This document shows, in pieces, positions 24,361-34,657 of a DNA stretch of 64,000 nt. The stretch spans positions 62,001-126,000 of the forward strand of contig BSBM01000827.1 in the NCBI GenBank assembly GCA_027924585.1, in the 5' to 3' direction. Position numbers and translations under genes: made by a program. The notes under the pieces were generated by a model that searched no databases, was not told the DNA's origin, and saw nothing but the letters and a program-made list of their open reading frames with translations. The stretch's first letter is position 1. Every line of letters starts with the position of its first letter. The DNA is from Larix kaempferi (Eukaryota; Streptophyta; Pinopsida; Pinales; Pinaceae).

Positions 24361-24900
24361 TCATCCTTGGTGGGGGAATTGTACTGTGTGGAAGACTGAA
24401 GAGGCTACCGCCTGCATGGTATAAAACCAATTGCGACCAAGCAAGAGATTATAATCTAACGGGGCCAAAACCACTTCCACGTTGATGGTTACGATCTTTC
24501 CACCCAACTCAACTGCAAGATCTTGTAAGAGCCCATGAGGTTGAAAGCCACGTCCTTCGAATGCTTTCAACGTGGTAGGAGAACGATTCAAGTCGGGGGA
24601 GCCAATGGCTCTCCAACAAGCGATGGACATGATAGAAGTGGAGGCTCCTTCGTCCAAAAGAGTGTGATGGACAATCTTCCCAGCAAGGTTCGCAGTAACT
24701 TGGAATGCGAGCTGGTGTGAGAGCCTCAGCTTGAGGTTGTCAAGTCGGAACATGATGGTGTTCGAGGAATCCAGGTCAACTGCACCAATAACTGCAAGGA
24801 GAGTTTTGCATTGATTGGGACAATTCTGCAAAACTTCCATGGTAGACATGGTGCAAGGAGCTTGGGCCAAGACTTCTACAATATTGTAATTCTGTGCCAC
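24361..24900 (-). pseudogene. Aspartic protease of the gypsy element
   Basis: A retropepsin-like domain of 179 codons. The active-site region reads HHTLLDEGASTSIM (Asp83 in this frame), with Glu where Ser or Thr normally follows the catalytic Asp. The flap-distal signature DYNLLLGRNWFYTM (about residues 148-161) is typical of gypsy proteases. It would process the Gag-Pol polyprotein. The DEG variant could be a lineage feature or decay. Confidence 0.85.
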
Positions 24901-24927
24901 TCGAGCATTAGGATTGAAAACAGCTTT

Positions 24928-27900
24928 TCAAATCGTACTCTTGGGTGGACATAATATCGAATCTAAAGAGAGTCTCTCGATGGTGAGAGAAGTCGATGGT
25001 ACAGTGACATCAGTTAGAGAGTCGGAAGCTTTTTCAGTATTACTTCCGGCAGGTTCCTTCGAAGGGACCTGTTCGTAATATCGTGAGCGAGTAGTTAAAT
25101 TGATCACCTTGTTACGCAACATGAGAACATGCACGGTATTGGATGTTTCCACCTGGGCTGGGGGGGTTTGAGCAATCATCTGTTGGTTTTGAGCAGGAAA
25201 TGGATCGTTGAGGACTGCGGGAGTCGGTTTACCCCTAAGAAACTTTTGTACTGCGTCTCTATGGGGACACTCTTTGGAGAAATGGTCTTCTCCACATAGT
25301 AGACAAGGATACTTCAGTTTCCTTTTCTGCTTAGTATCTTCAGGAGTGCTCTTCGTTTCCTGCTGGGCAGAAGACTTTTTGGGTTTCCCCTTGTTCTTCT
25401 TTTTTCCATTAAACTTCTGAGATGAAACTGATTGAACAGAATTCACCTCTTCAGTTACAGCAAGAGTAGTGGACTTGGCGGTGCTGTGGCCAGATGAAGT
25501 GGGGTTGGATGATCCAACAGTGCTAACAGTAGGCTGGGTGTTAAGGGAACCTATGATCCCATCAGCTTGGGGTCCCTTATGTGGTTTCATGGGATCATTA
25601 AGGTCTCGGGGTGCGTTAGGGAAAATATTGAATAGAGTGTCAGATTGGGTATAAACCAGGTCTAACAGATGAGCACTCGCGATGGCTTGTTCTTCGGTGA
25701 TAGCACCTCGCATGGAAACATCCTTTGCTATGGTGGGAAGAAGCGATTTAGTAAACCAGTCTACTAGGAGCTAATCTAGAATGGGAGCTTTAATGAGACG
25801 TCATCTCCTTCGCCACTCGTGGATATGATCCAAAATGTGACTGGCGGTATTTTGACGAAGCGAGGTTAAAAGCTCAGTACCAGTCCCATACCGTATAGGC
25901 AGCTGGAAATGCGTCAAAAAGTTCATAGCAAGAGAGCCAAAATCAGGAAAAGAGTCTGGTGGCAACTCAATGTACCACTTGGCAGCCGAACTGGTGAGAG
26001 TCCTTTGGAACAATTTAAGACGAATTGAATCGTCCATTAAGGAATTAGATGAACACCATAAATGGTATGTCATCATGTTGTTCTTGGGGTCTTCACCCGG
26101 CTTGCCGTCAAACTTGGGGATATCAGACAAAAGTTTCACCGGAATCGGTGGCCAGTTAGATCTGTGGTAAATAGGATCGTTGGTTAAACGAGAGAGGTTA
26201 GGTAGGTCCAAAGTAGCCAAAAATGGCAGCTGCGGATTAGGCTGCGCATATTGATAATACGGATATGACGTGTAAGGACTAAACTGACCGTAAGGTGTAC
26301 CAGGATAAAACTGACCGTAGGGGGGTGTGCCGCCTGGACCGTAAGGAGTTCTGCCACCATAAGGTGGTCCATTCCAATAAGGTGGGGGTCCACCTCCACC
26401 TCCGGGAGAGGGTGGAGGTCTGCCACCACCATCGGGAGGAGGTGGGGGTCCATAACCGTGATACGGTGGCCCACCACCGCCTCCGCCTGGAGGGGGTGGT
26501 GGACCACTTCCACCGCCAGATGGGTGGGGGCCCCCATTACCTCTGCTACTGGAAGGATGAGGGTTCCCACCACCACCACCACCACCAGGGTAATTAGGTC
26601 CTCCACCGCCTCCGCCTGGAGGGGGTGGTAGGCCGCCTCTGCCACCTGAAGGGAAATGGCCTCCTCCACCATGATAAGGTGGTCCACTGCCGACTCCGCC
26701 TGGAGGAGGTGGTGGACCATTCCCTCCATCGCTGGAGGGGTGAGGAGCGTTGTAGGTAAAATGACGTGGGCCTCCTCCAATGTTATGTGGAGGTTCGCCG
26801 CCTCCAACAGGAGGTGGGGGAGGATTGATCGGGGGTGGTGGTACTTGAGGGATAGTTGGTTGGGGTCCATGTTGCAACACAGGTTGTTTCCCCCATAGAG
26901 GTATGGATTCCCGAGATAAGGTATCCCGTATGGCGCGTTTCTGGGATTAGGTTGGCCCGGCACAGGGTTAACAGAACCTGGATACGATTGACTCCATGAG
27001 GGTTGGGTTATATTTGACGGCCCTCCAACATGAGATAATCTCGTGGGTGGTAGATGGTCTAGCGATTTGGGTAGGTCCAATGGAAGGTCCATTGGGGACT
27101 CCACCGCCTACGTTCTGGTTAGGAAACGGGGGTTTCCCCCAACCACAACAGGATGAACACTATTCAAAGGTTGAACCAACGTGGGTTGTTGACTAGCTAC
27201 CATGGTAATAACATTACCAATAAGATAATCCGTAGGAATGGAGTACCCTCCCCTTGAATTTTGAGGTGGGGGAGGAACTGGTAAAGTAACCTTGGTAGTG
27301 ACAGGTGTGTTGGATCGTTTTCCTTCCACCGGTTGGTTCACTTGAGGTGCAGGACTGGATTCTTACGAGGGTTGACCAGTCTCATTAGTGGTCACGTGGT
27401 GGGGTGCTTCGGGTGATCGTTGGTAAGGGGGTATCGATGGGTCCTGAATCCGTCGTTGGAGACTCGACTACAGAAACTCTTCAGCCATGGAACGAAAGTG
27501 AGCCAATTGGCCATGAAAGTAAGCTAAAGTGTCTTCCAGGGTAGTCTCACTGGGTGAGGATGAGTTGGAAAAATGAGCCACTGGATGGTTTGTAGAAGAT
27601 GTCCAATAAGCTATTGAAGGAACAACAGCTGCAGTAGGGTCGTCCTGGGGTCGGTTTATCCATTCCAATGATCCAGGTTCTCCTGGGATGACGGGAGGAA
27701 AGTTTTGAGAAGTGGGGGTGTGTGCTTCTTCATCCTGCGGGGGATGAGAGGCAGGTGAATCTGGTGGTAACAAAAGTCTGCCAACATTCAAGGTGGGGTT
27801 CCCTACTTCAGTAACTATGACTGTGTTACGCTGATCCATTCTTACCCTCGATATAACCTGCGGATTAAGGGGAAATTTGGGTGGCAAGTTCAAGATCCTA

Positions 27901-28004
27901 CGGGACCGTCTCCAGGGAAAATCCGGCAGAGTATTAGGAAAATCAGCCAAAAAAGGCCGAAACAACATTTCTCCTAAAGGTATTCTAAAATAAAAGCAGT
28001 CCAA
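24928..28004 (-). pseudogene. Gag polyprotein of the gypsy element
   Basis: The minus strand carries, in order: an N-terminal frame (27468-28004); a broken stretch (27108-27341); a long Gly/Pro-rich tract and the Gag core (25801-26880), with the capsid-type pattern SAAKWYIELPPDSF...LTHFQ; and a C-terminal frame (24928-25713) with a zinc knuckle. The knuckle is CLLCGEDHFSKEC (Cys137, Cys140, His144, Cys149; spacing 2-3-4, one residue shorter than the usual 2-4-4). A basic Lys-rich stretch (residues 102-134) precedes it. Gag would form the particle and bind RNA. Stops and frame changes occur at about 27467, 27107 and 25800. Confidence 0.85.
26370..26840. repeat. GC-rich minisatellite encoding a Gly/Pro tract in gag
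   Basis: Repeats of GGAGGTGG / CCACCACC-like units, several containing TCCGCCTGGAGG (26480-26840), encode runs of Pro and Gly on the minus strand. The tract keeps long open frames in other registers (for example 26184-27104 minus), which are composition artefacts. Confidence 0.85.
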
Positions 28005-30065
28005 GAAACCTACTCAAACTAAGGCAACAAGCAAACTTATGTGACAGAGTGGATTCAAAAGTCTGGAACCTCACGGGATTATCAAGGCATCGCAAACCGC
28101 AATATACTGCAGGGTCCAACAATATGACGCAACAAGGAGGATTGGGACCGTACCCTTGCCTGCATACCCGACTACCTAGACAGGACGTGCGTGCTAATCT
28201 CCCCGAGTGTTATTCTCAGCGTATTGCTTTGCCAAGACGGCCAAATGGTTAACTCGGTTGGTTTCAGGAATCCTAATGGTGTCTCCCGATATACGCAAGG
28301 TACGTGGGAGCTCAAATCTGTAGTGGTGTTGTCTAATGCACAATTGTTGGCACGAGACCTTCCTATATACGTGTCGAGTACGTGATACACCCTTCGATAT
28401 ACGCCAAGTACGGATTATGGTACTTGGTGGGTACATGAAGGAGCTTGATATACCAATGTACATGGAATACTACAATACCCCCGGACTATAGTGCTAGCAA
28501 GTAATGACAGCTGCCACGCTTAACGACGCCAGAACATGTCTCTAACTTACACACAAGTTACTAAAAATTTTACCTAGTTCTACCGTTAATTTTATCTTGG
28601 ACAGTTAGATGAATGCATGAGGTGAGTACATAATCGGAAACAGAATGCAAGTGCTAGATACATGCATGAAATATTCTTTTCTTTCGATGAATTCTACCTA
28701 TGGTAAGGAGAAAGCTTTTTCCAATGGTATTGCCAAAACAAACTCAATGCAACACGATTCCCAATGCACACAAATTCAACAATGAAAGTACTATTTTCTT
28801 TTCAATGAAACACACAAATGTACACAACACTACTATCCAAATCAAAGTATTTTTTTCTTTTCTTTTCTTTTTCAAATCAAAACAACACTAAGTAATGAAA
28901 TGAGAGGATTCTAAAACGGGAAATGCAAGCTTTTCACTTTCTCTTTTCAATGATCTAAAGGCAACAAAAATAAAAAATGCACCTATCTTTCCCTAGCATG
29001 GAAACAACTTTTGAAAAAAAAACGAAATGTACTAGAGCTTTTCAAGAAGATGAATAATTCATAATTCAAGAAAAACACAATCAATCATATTTCCATTCAT
29101 CTTTTCCAAAACATTCCAATGCACAATGATCTTTCTTCAATAATTTTGTGAGAAATAACGGGAGAAAAGCACTTTTAATCTTTCAATGGATATATCAAAG
29201 CAATAAACTTGAAAACAACTTTGATTTCTTATCTAAATGACTGAAAAGAAAATGCTACTTGTGGCACCCATACACTCAGAAAACTCAAGAAAAGACAAGC
29301 ACTCAATCCAAGTGGAAAAGACATAAACTCAAAATCAAGCAGCAGCAAGCAAATGAAGCAAGCAAAGCTCAAAATAAAAATAGATGAGGTCTGGAAGGTG
29401 ATCTAATGCACTGATCAGATCAGGGATGGAAGGAAGGGAATGCAAGAGTGAATGGATGAAGGTGGGGGAGACAAAAGTATCCACCACTACCAATTTCAAA
29501 CTCGTCCAAAGCGGAACCCAAAGTCAATCCAAACAAACCAAACTCTCAACATACACAAATAAAAATGGGATCTCAGGTTGAATGTTGCAGCACAGAGGGA
29601 TTTCATACATCAAAACAAGGCTCAAACTATCAAACAAGAGGATGGATGCCTGTATGCTAAGTCTCGACAGATCGGCACACTCTGGATTTGCAGATAGTGC
29701 GATGTCACAGGTTACCTATACGAGATGTGCGATGGTGTCGCAGTTCACCAATGCACAGATTCCGACGAGTAAGCAACAGACAAAGGACAAAGACTCAAAA
29801 AAACACAGTGTTGCTTTTTTTTCACTGCTCAGTTGCGACAGGCGAGTTCTAGATTCAAAAATGAATCAGATCTCCTAATAATGAACCACCAACAGGTTTG
29901 AAACTGAGTTGTATAAACTCAAAGGAAGAAGATCAGAATCTTCAACGTGAAGATCTGACAATGGAATCAATCCTAAGAAGGAAAATGGAAAAATAAATGA
30001 CAACAAGGCTTGTGACAAGTAATCAACTGAAAATGACTCAGATTAACGATCACTAAACAAGAATA
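28005..30065. other. Untranslated leader of the gypsy element
   Basis: About 2 kb lies between the primer site and gag. No conserved domain was seen. It is A-rich on the plus strand at 28700-29300. Small ORFs such as 29582-29878 have no family signature. Confidence 0.6.
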
Positions 30066-30084
30066 CTCACCAGTATGGTCGCCA
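30066..30084 (-). promoter_or_regulatory. Primer binding site of the gypsy element
   Basis: On the minus strand TGGCGACCATACTGGTGAG lies 4 bp after the end of the 5' LTR. It begins TGGCGAC, as in several plant Ty3/gypsy elements. The tRNA identity was not checked. Confidence 0.75.
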
Positions 30085-30088
30085 TATT

Positions 30089-30989
30089 TGTTACCAGACA
30101 ATCCACTCGACCGGAGGCGAGCCGGATCTCCCTATCTCAATGCAAGTCTAGAACAAATAGAACAAACTACAAACACATTTTCTAGATCTAATTAAGGATC
30201 AAGTACTAGATGTCTTACCTCTTTGATTTGCTATCCATTCTCCCGAATGTTGCTCCACGTCCCACGGTCGTCAGATCCAAGCTGCAAGACCTGTTAAGAT
30301 ACAGAAAAGAGAAACGAGTGAAGAGCATATATACAATAAGAGATTTATGTAAACAGATAAGCAGGTAAACAACACAACATCATTACACATAAGAACGATA
30401 TTGGTGGAAAGCATTTGTATTACTGCAAATAGAGGAGTACATGATAGAGATATAGAACTACAACCAATGACTTAACGTAGCAGCCCTTCTCCACACAAGC
30501 CAATTGCCAAGCCCTTCCAAGGAAGCATGAATTCTCCAAGAGGTGAGTGAAGGTGTCTTGAGAGAGATTTCACCAGCATGTAGATACCATAGTCTTCCTC
30601 CCTTTGGTATGGGAGTGATCCTCGTATATATAGGACTAAGTGGATGAGGTTATGGATAGGATAGTTTGAGAGATGGTAGGAGAGAGATAGGGTATCTTTC
30701 TAATGAGTTAGGGGTCGAGTACTAGCTCTCCAAGAGATCAGGGATAAGCCCCCAAATGGGCAAGCTTCGAGAAAGATCTCAAAATGGATATTTTTGCCCA
30801 TTAACAGACCTCGTCACACCTTGCTATAGAGCAGACTGCGACGTCGCATGTTGCTAGTGTGCAACCTACGACAACCTCTCAAAAGGTTGTACAAACTGAG
30901 TACAAATCCTCCCAAATGAGTACTTGGTCCAGGTGGCTTCAGGGATGTATACACTAAATCATGATGATGGGTAGATTTTAGATGTAACA
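30089..30989 (-). repeat. 5' LTR of the gypsy element (right side)
   Basis: 901 bp with TGTTAC and GTAACA ends. A TATA-like sequence (CCTATATATACGAGG on the minus strand) lies at about 30629-30643. This is the promoter-side LTR for the minus-strand element. Confidence 0.95.
30629..30643 (-). promoter_or_regulatory. Candidate TATA box of the gypsy 5' LTR
   Basis: Minus strand CCTATATATACGAGG, with a core TATATATA. The left LTR has one substitution in the core (GTATATACAGG on plus). Transcription would start some 30 bp further toward lower coordinates. This is a motif match only. Confidence 0.4.
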
Positions 30990-31886
30990 AAATGCTCTAT
31001 TTTTTACTAATAAAATAATACAACCTTTTGTGGACATAGCCCTAGATTGGGTGAACCACGTTAAAAAGGTCTCTTTTGTATGTGTCACTACATGTGTACA
31101 TTATGTTTATTTGCCTTGTGATGATTGTATAGTCTCTTAAGCGTGATCTCTCTTATATGATATTATGTGCCAAATTTGTGATGAATTTGTTAATTGCAAC
31201 TAGTTTTCAGTTCTTCTAGAACTGCAAAACATACAAATGTTATTCTATATCAAGTTGGTTAAATGACTATAGAATTATGGGTTGTTTTGGGAATACATAT
31301 GTTTGGATATCTATGTGATCAGAATGCTTGAAATCTTCTAGTCATTACATTGTTGCAAAGATGGTTGCTTCACGATCCGTAATACAAACAATTCTTATTA
31401 TAAATTATGGAAGAGAACTTGTTAAGCCATGGATTTGTAAGAAGTGATTATTGTTAAAGAGTTATTAATAATTACCTTGATTACAAAAGATACTTTGTAG
31501 AAAAGGATAGATTATTAGTGAAATTCATCATCTTTTATTGGAGATCTCTTTTATATTAATTATGCTTTAGGTATTTTTCTCTGTTATATGAATACTATGG
31601 TACCAACTAGAGGATTGTAGGGAACTTAAGTTGAAGATGAAATAGCTTGTTTCACATTTTACCAAGCAAGGAAATATTAAAGAATTAGTTAATCAATTAA
31701 GTAGACATTCCAAAACTCTATTTGAAAATACATATAAATGCGGATGTAGGATTTTGGGTATATTACATTACCAGACGTTATGTTTAAGAGAAAATAGTGT
31801 GTCGCATACTTCATTGTTAACGTTCATGGTAAAAAATTTAAAAATTTACCAAAATTATTGACTTAGACATTTGGGTTCGTTACATA

Positions 31887-31904
31887 TGGTATCAAAGTTG
31901 TAGG
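31887..31904 (+). promoter_or_regulatory. Primer binding site of the LARD
   Basis: TGGTATCAAAGTTGTAGG starts 2 bp after the 5' LTR end. TGGTATCA is the usual complement to the 3' end of initiator methionine tRNA in plant LTR elements. Confidence 0.85.
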
Positions 31905-33973
31905 TTACAGCACTCAGGCCTAATGGGCTCAACATGGAATGATTAAAGCATGAAGGTTGTTAAACTAATCAATCAAGTTGTTTTGTTTTGTTTTGGATGC
32001 ATGGACTGGGATGGACGAGGGGTTAATGTCATCCAAGTTCTCCAAAAGGAGTAAGGATAAGTATTTTCAACATTGTAACTTTCTTTGCAATATTTTGAAT
32101 CAGGTATTTTTTTCCTTTATTATGAGTTTTTATGTTGCTATATGCATATACTTACATTGTTGTATGGTATTGTTATGAAAAGTAGTAACTTGTTGAAATG
32201 ATTTCCGTATTTGTGCAAAGGATTATGAAAAATGTTGTGAACATGCCGCTTATTTTAAATTCAAAATTTCGTAGAAGTATCATTTAATTCCGCATTTTAG
32301 TTGTTGACATTTTATTACTAATCGCACTACCTATGAGCTTCAATCGGTTAGAGTATAGTTTTATTAGTACACTCCGAAGAAGTAAGTTGGTTGGATTTGG
32401 CGAAGTCATTTGAACATTTTCAATTTTAATAGTTACATAGTAGTGATAATGCTTAGTTGTTACGACAGTTTCATGGAATGCTATATCAGAAAAATATAGC
32501 CTCATAAATGTTATAGCCTACATAAATGAAGTTATAGATTACACTTAGCAAAATAAAAGTTGGCTCACAAGTATCAAAGTTAGTATGTACATCGTTTTGC
32601 TTGAGTTTTGATAGTATGCTTATTACAAAAAGATATGTTGTCTTCTTTCAGTGGATCCAATAATATGGAGTCGCCTAAGTAATTGTTACCCTTGAGTATT
32701 GATAGCCAGAATAAATTTGACATACTGGGTTACAAGTTATAGTTACAGATGTGAACGAATTCATGTGATAAAATGATGATGTGTTTGAATATTACTTTTG
32801 CTTGTGAAAAATCATCATTTTGTTAAAAGTTAAGATTTTATTGCTTAACATCAAATGTATTTCATTTTAGAACTTCTTATCGTTGTTAGAACTTTAAGGA
32901 TAAGCCTAAAAATGTATTATTGAATAGCAGTGTTTCCTAGGAGTTTAAGTGAACTTATTTTAGAATGCATAGGAATCTAATTATTTTCTTCATAGATAGA
33001 CTCTTGATAGAATTTGTTATATCTTCTAATAAAGATTGATGTGCATCAAGTTAAAAGGTCTTGTTAATAGTAAGAGTTCGTTAATAGGGAAAAGAAGAAT
33101 CCTAAATCTTGTTATGACTGATTTAGATCATGGTATCTTTTAAAAGAGTATGAGAAGATTATAGAGAAAATAATCTTTAGATAATGAGTCTTAGATAGAA
33201 AAGAATGCATATGCAACTAACTGTTTAAATTATGATACTAACGTATTTGTTTGTTAGTAGACTTGACCTCAAACTCACATTAAGGATATTGGAGACTTTA
33301 CATTCATACATCGGGATAAATTGAAGATGATGCGCAAGTTAATGGGATGAGCATGCATGTAACGCTATGGAACCAATGTGTTCAATTGTTGAACAATTGC
33401 AGCAAAGAAATTTTTATTTATACTAACATTTCAGGAAGTGATCTTAACTACAACTGATGTCATGATCGACGAGGAACGTGAATTATAAAAACCACTTATA
33501 TAGATAAGTTGAGCTAAATCGCTCAAGGGTAAATAATGAATTGCTTTACATTTTATTTGGATTACAGGATTTTATATGATTGATGTTAGACTTATGAATA
33601 AATGATGTGTGATCATCAAAATGCATAGCATGTGATAAGCAAAATAGGTGAATACAATTGTTAATATTTTGTTGATATTATGTTGTATGTGGCATGCAAG
33701 AGATAATAAATGATTGTTACTAAGTGAATTTCTTGGACTCAAACGAGAAGGTTTGAGGGGAAAAGAATAATTTCCTGAACTCAGTCAGAGGGGCTGCATC
33801 TCACACTCAGTAACTAGTTGTTGTTATGGGGCAACTACCCTAAATTGTGCTCATGTTCCCCACAGAAGTCGAACAGAGTAGGTGGAGTGCTCGTTGAATG
33901 TTATACTGACCCAAAATACCTAGGCAATATATATATCCATCGAAATGAGCAGAGGAAGGGCTCATGTTTTTTT

Positions 33974-34080
33974 TGTGGTTTTGCTGGAAATTGCACACAA
34001 GAGTTTCTCTGAGGAGTAACTTTTTCCTTGTGGTTTTGTTGGAAATTGCACACAAGAAGTTCGATGAGGGGAAGCTATGT
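33974..34080. repeat. Two copies of a ~55-bp tandem repeat in the LARD interior
   Basis: TGTGGTTTTG.TGGAAATTGC units begin at 33974 and 34029. They create the overlapping short ORFs seen on both strands. Confidence 0.8.
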
Positions 34081-34156
34081 TCTGATTTGCAGAGTAAGAC
34101 GGTCGTATTCCTGCTGTATGCAGATGGTATTCCTGTTGAGTTTGCAGAGGGATCGT

Positions 34157-34285
34157 GTTTTGTATGCAAGTCTCCATGATTGTTGAAGTACAAAAGAGCG
34201 TTTTGTATGCAAGTCTCCATGATTGCTAAAATACATAAGAGAGTTTTGTATGCAAGTCTCCACGATTGCTGAGGTTCAAAAGAGT
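34157..34285. repeat. Three copies of a 43-bp tandem repeat in the LARD interior
   Basis: Units starting GTTTTGTATGCAAGTCTCCA begin at 34157, 34200 and 34243. The array lies about 370 bp upstream of the purine tract. Confidence 0.9.
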
Positions 34286-34644
34286 TTGATGATCAACAAG
34301 TTTTGTTGAAAGAATTGTTTTATGATGTTAATGATTTGTCTTGTAACTAGACTATGAGATGTATTTATTTGTGAATGTTATGAATGCTCGAATGAGCAAA
34401 TATTCCCTCAAAGGATGAGGAAGATTGATGAACATTTACTGTTTTGAAATTTTGTATACTTATTTTATGCTAAAGAACGTTGGAAGATCTTGTATGATAT
34501 GTATAACGTGCAGGATATAAGTGATAAAAGCTTGCGGAAATAGTAGAAATGTGAATACGACCAAAGCAGAAAAATAAAGCAAGCGAAAGATGGTGAAAGG
34601 ATGTGAAAGACAAACTATTGAACACCGAGGACAGTGTTATTCTT

Positions 34645-34657
34645 AAGGGGAGGAGGA
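34645..34657 (+). promoter_or_regulatory. Polypurine tract of the LARD
   Basis: AAGGGGAGGAGGA sits immediately before the TGTAACATCC start of the 3' LTR, the expected place for plus-strand priming. Confidence 0.9.

Larger units (their letters stand above)
15619..30989 (-). mobile_element. Ty3/gypsy LTR retrotransposon, Tat-like (15,371 bp)
   Basis: Two 901-bp LTRs (15619-16519 and 30089-30989) begin TGTTAC and end GTAACA. The flanking 5-bp target duplication is AAACG (15614-15618) and AAATG (30990-30994), one substitution apart. The empty target, ATTGTAAATGCTC, is present in the other LARD LTR at about 38517-38529. Coding is on the minus strand, so the right LTR is the 5' one. Order along the element: leader, gag with zinc knuckle, protease, RT, RNase H, integrase, second RNase H, antisense ORF, 3' LTR. 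Every gene carries stops or frameshifts. By eye the LTRs differ at about 18 of the first 310 positions, so it is not recent. Confidence 0.95.
11906..31884 (+). repeat. 5' LTR of the LARD, interrupted by the gypsy element
   Basis: The LTR is 11906-15618 plus 30995-31884, about 4,603 bp once the nested element and one target copy are removed. It matches the 3' LTR nearly end to end with scattered substitutions. ORFs inside (for example 13398-13589 and 14635-14835) have counterparts in the 3' LTR but no protein signature. It contains a (TA)n run at about 12947-12981 that is shorter and interrupted in the other LTR. Confidence 0.93.
31905..34644 (+). other. Non-coding internal region of the LARD
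   Basis: About 2.7 kb lies between primer site and purine tract. The longest ORFs are short (66 codons at 31978; 126 codons on minus at 33840) and match no gag or pol motif. The only structure seen is the tandem repeats at 33974-34080 and 34157-34285. Confidence 0.75.

Noticed and set aside
26184-27104. 306-codon minus-strand ORF over the gag region
   Set aside because: It is a frame shadow of the Gly/Pro-coding repeats. The other frame contains the capsid-like core, so this one is not the gene.
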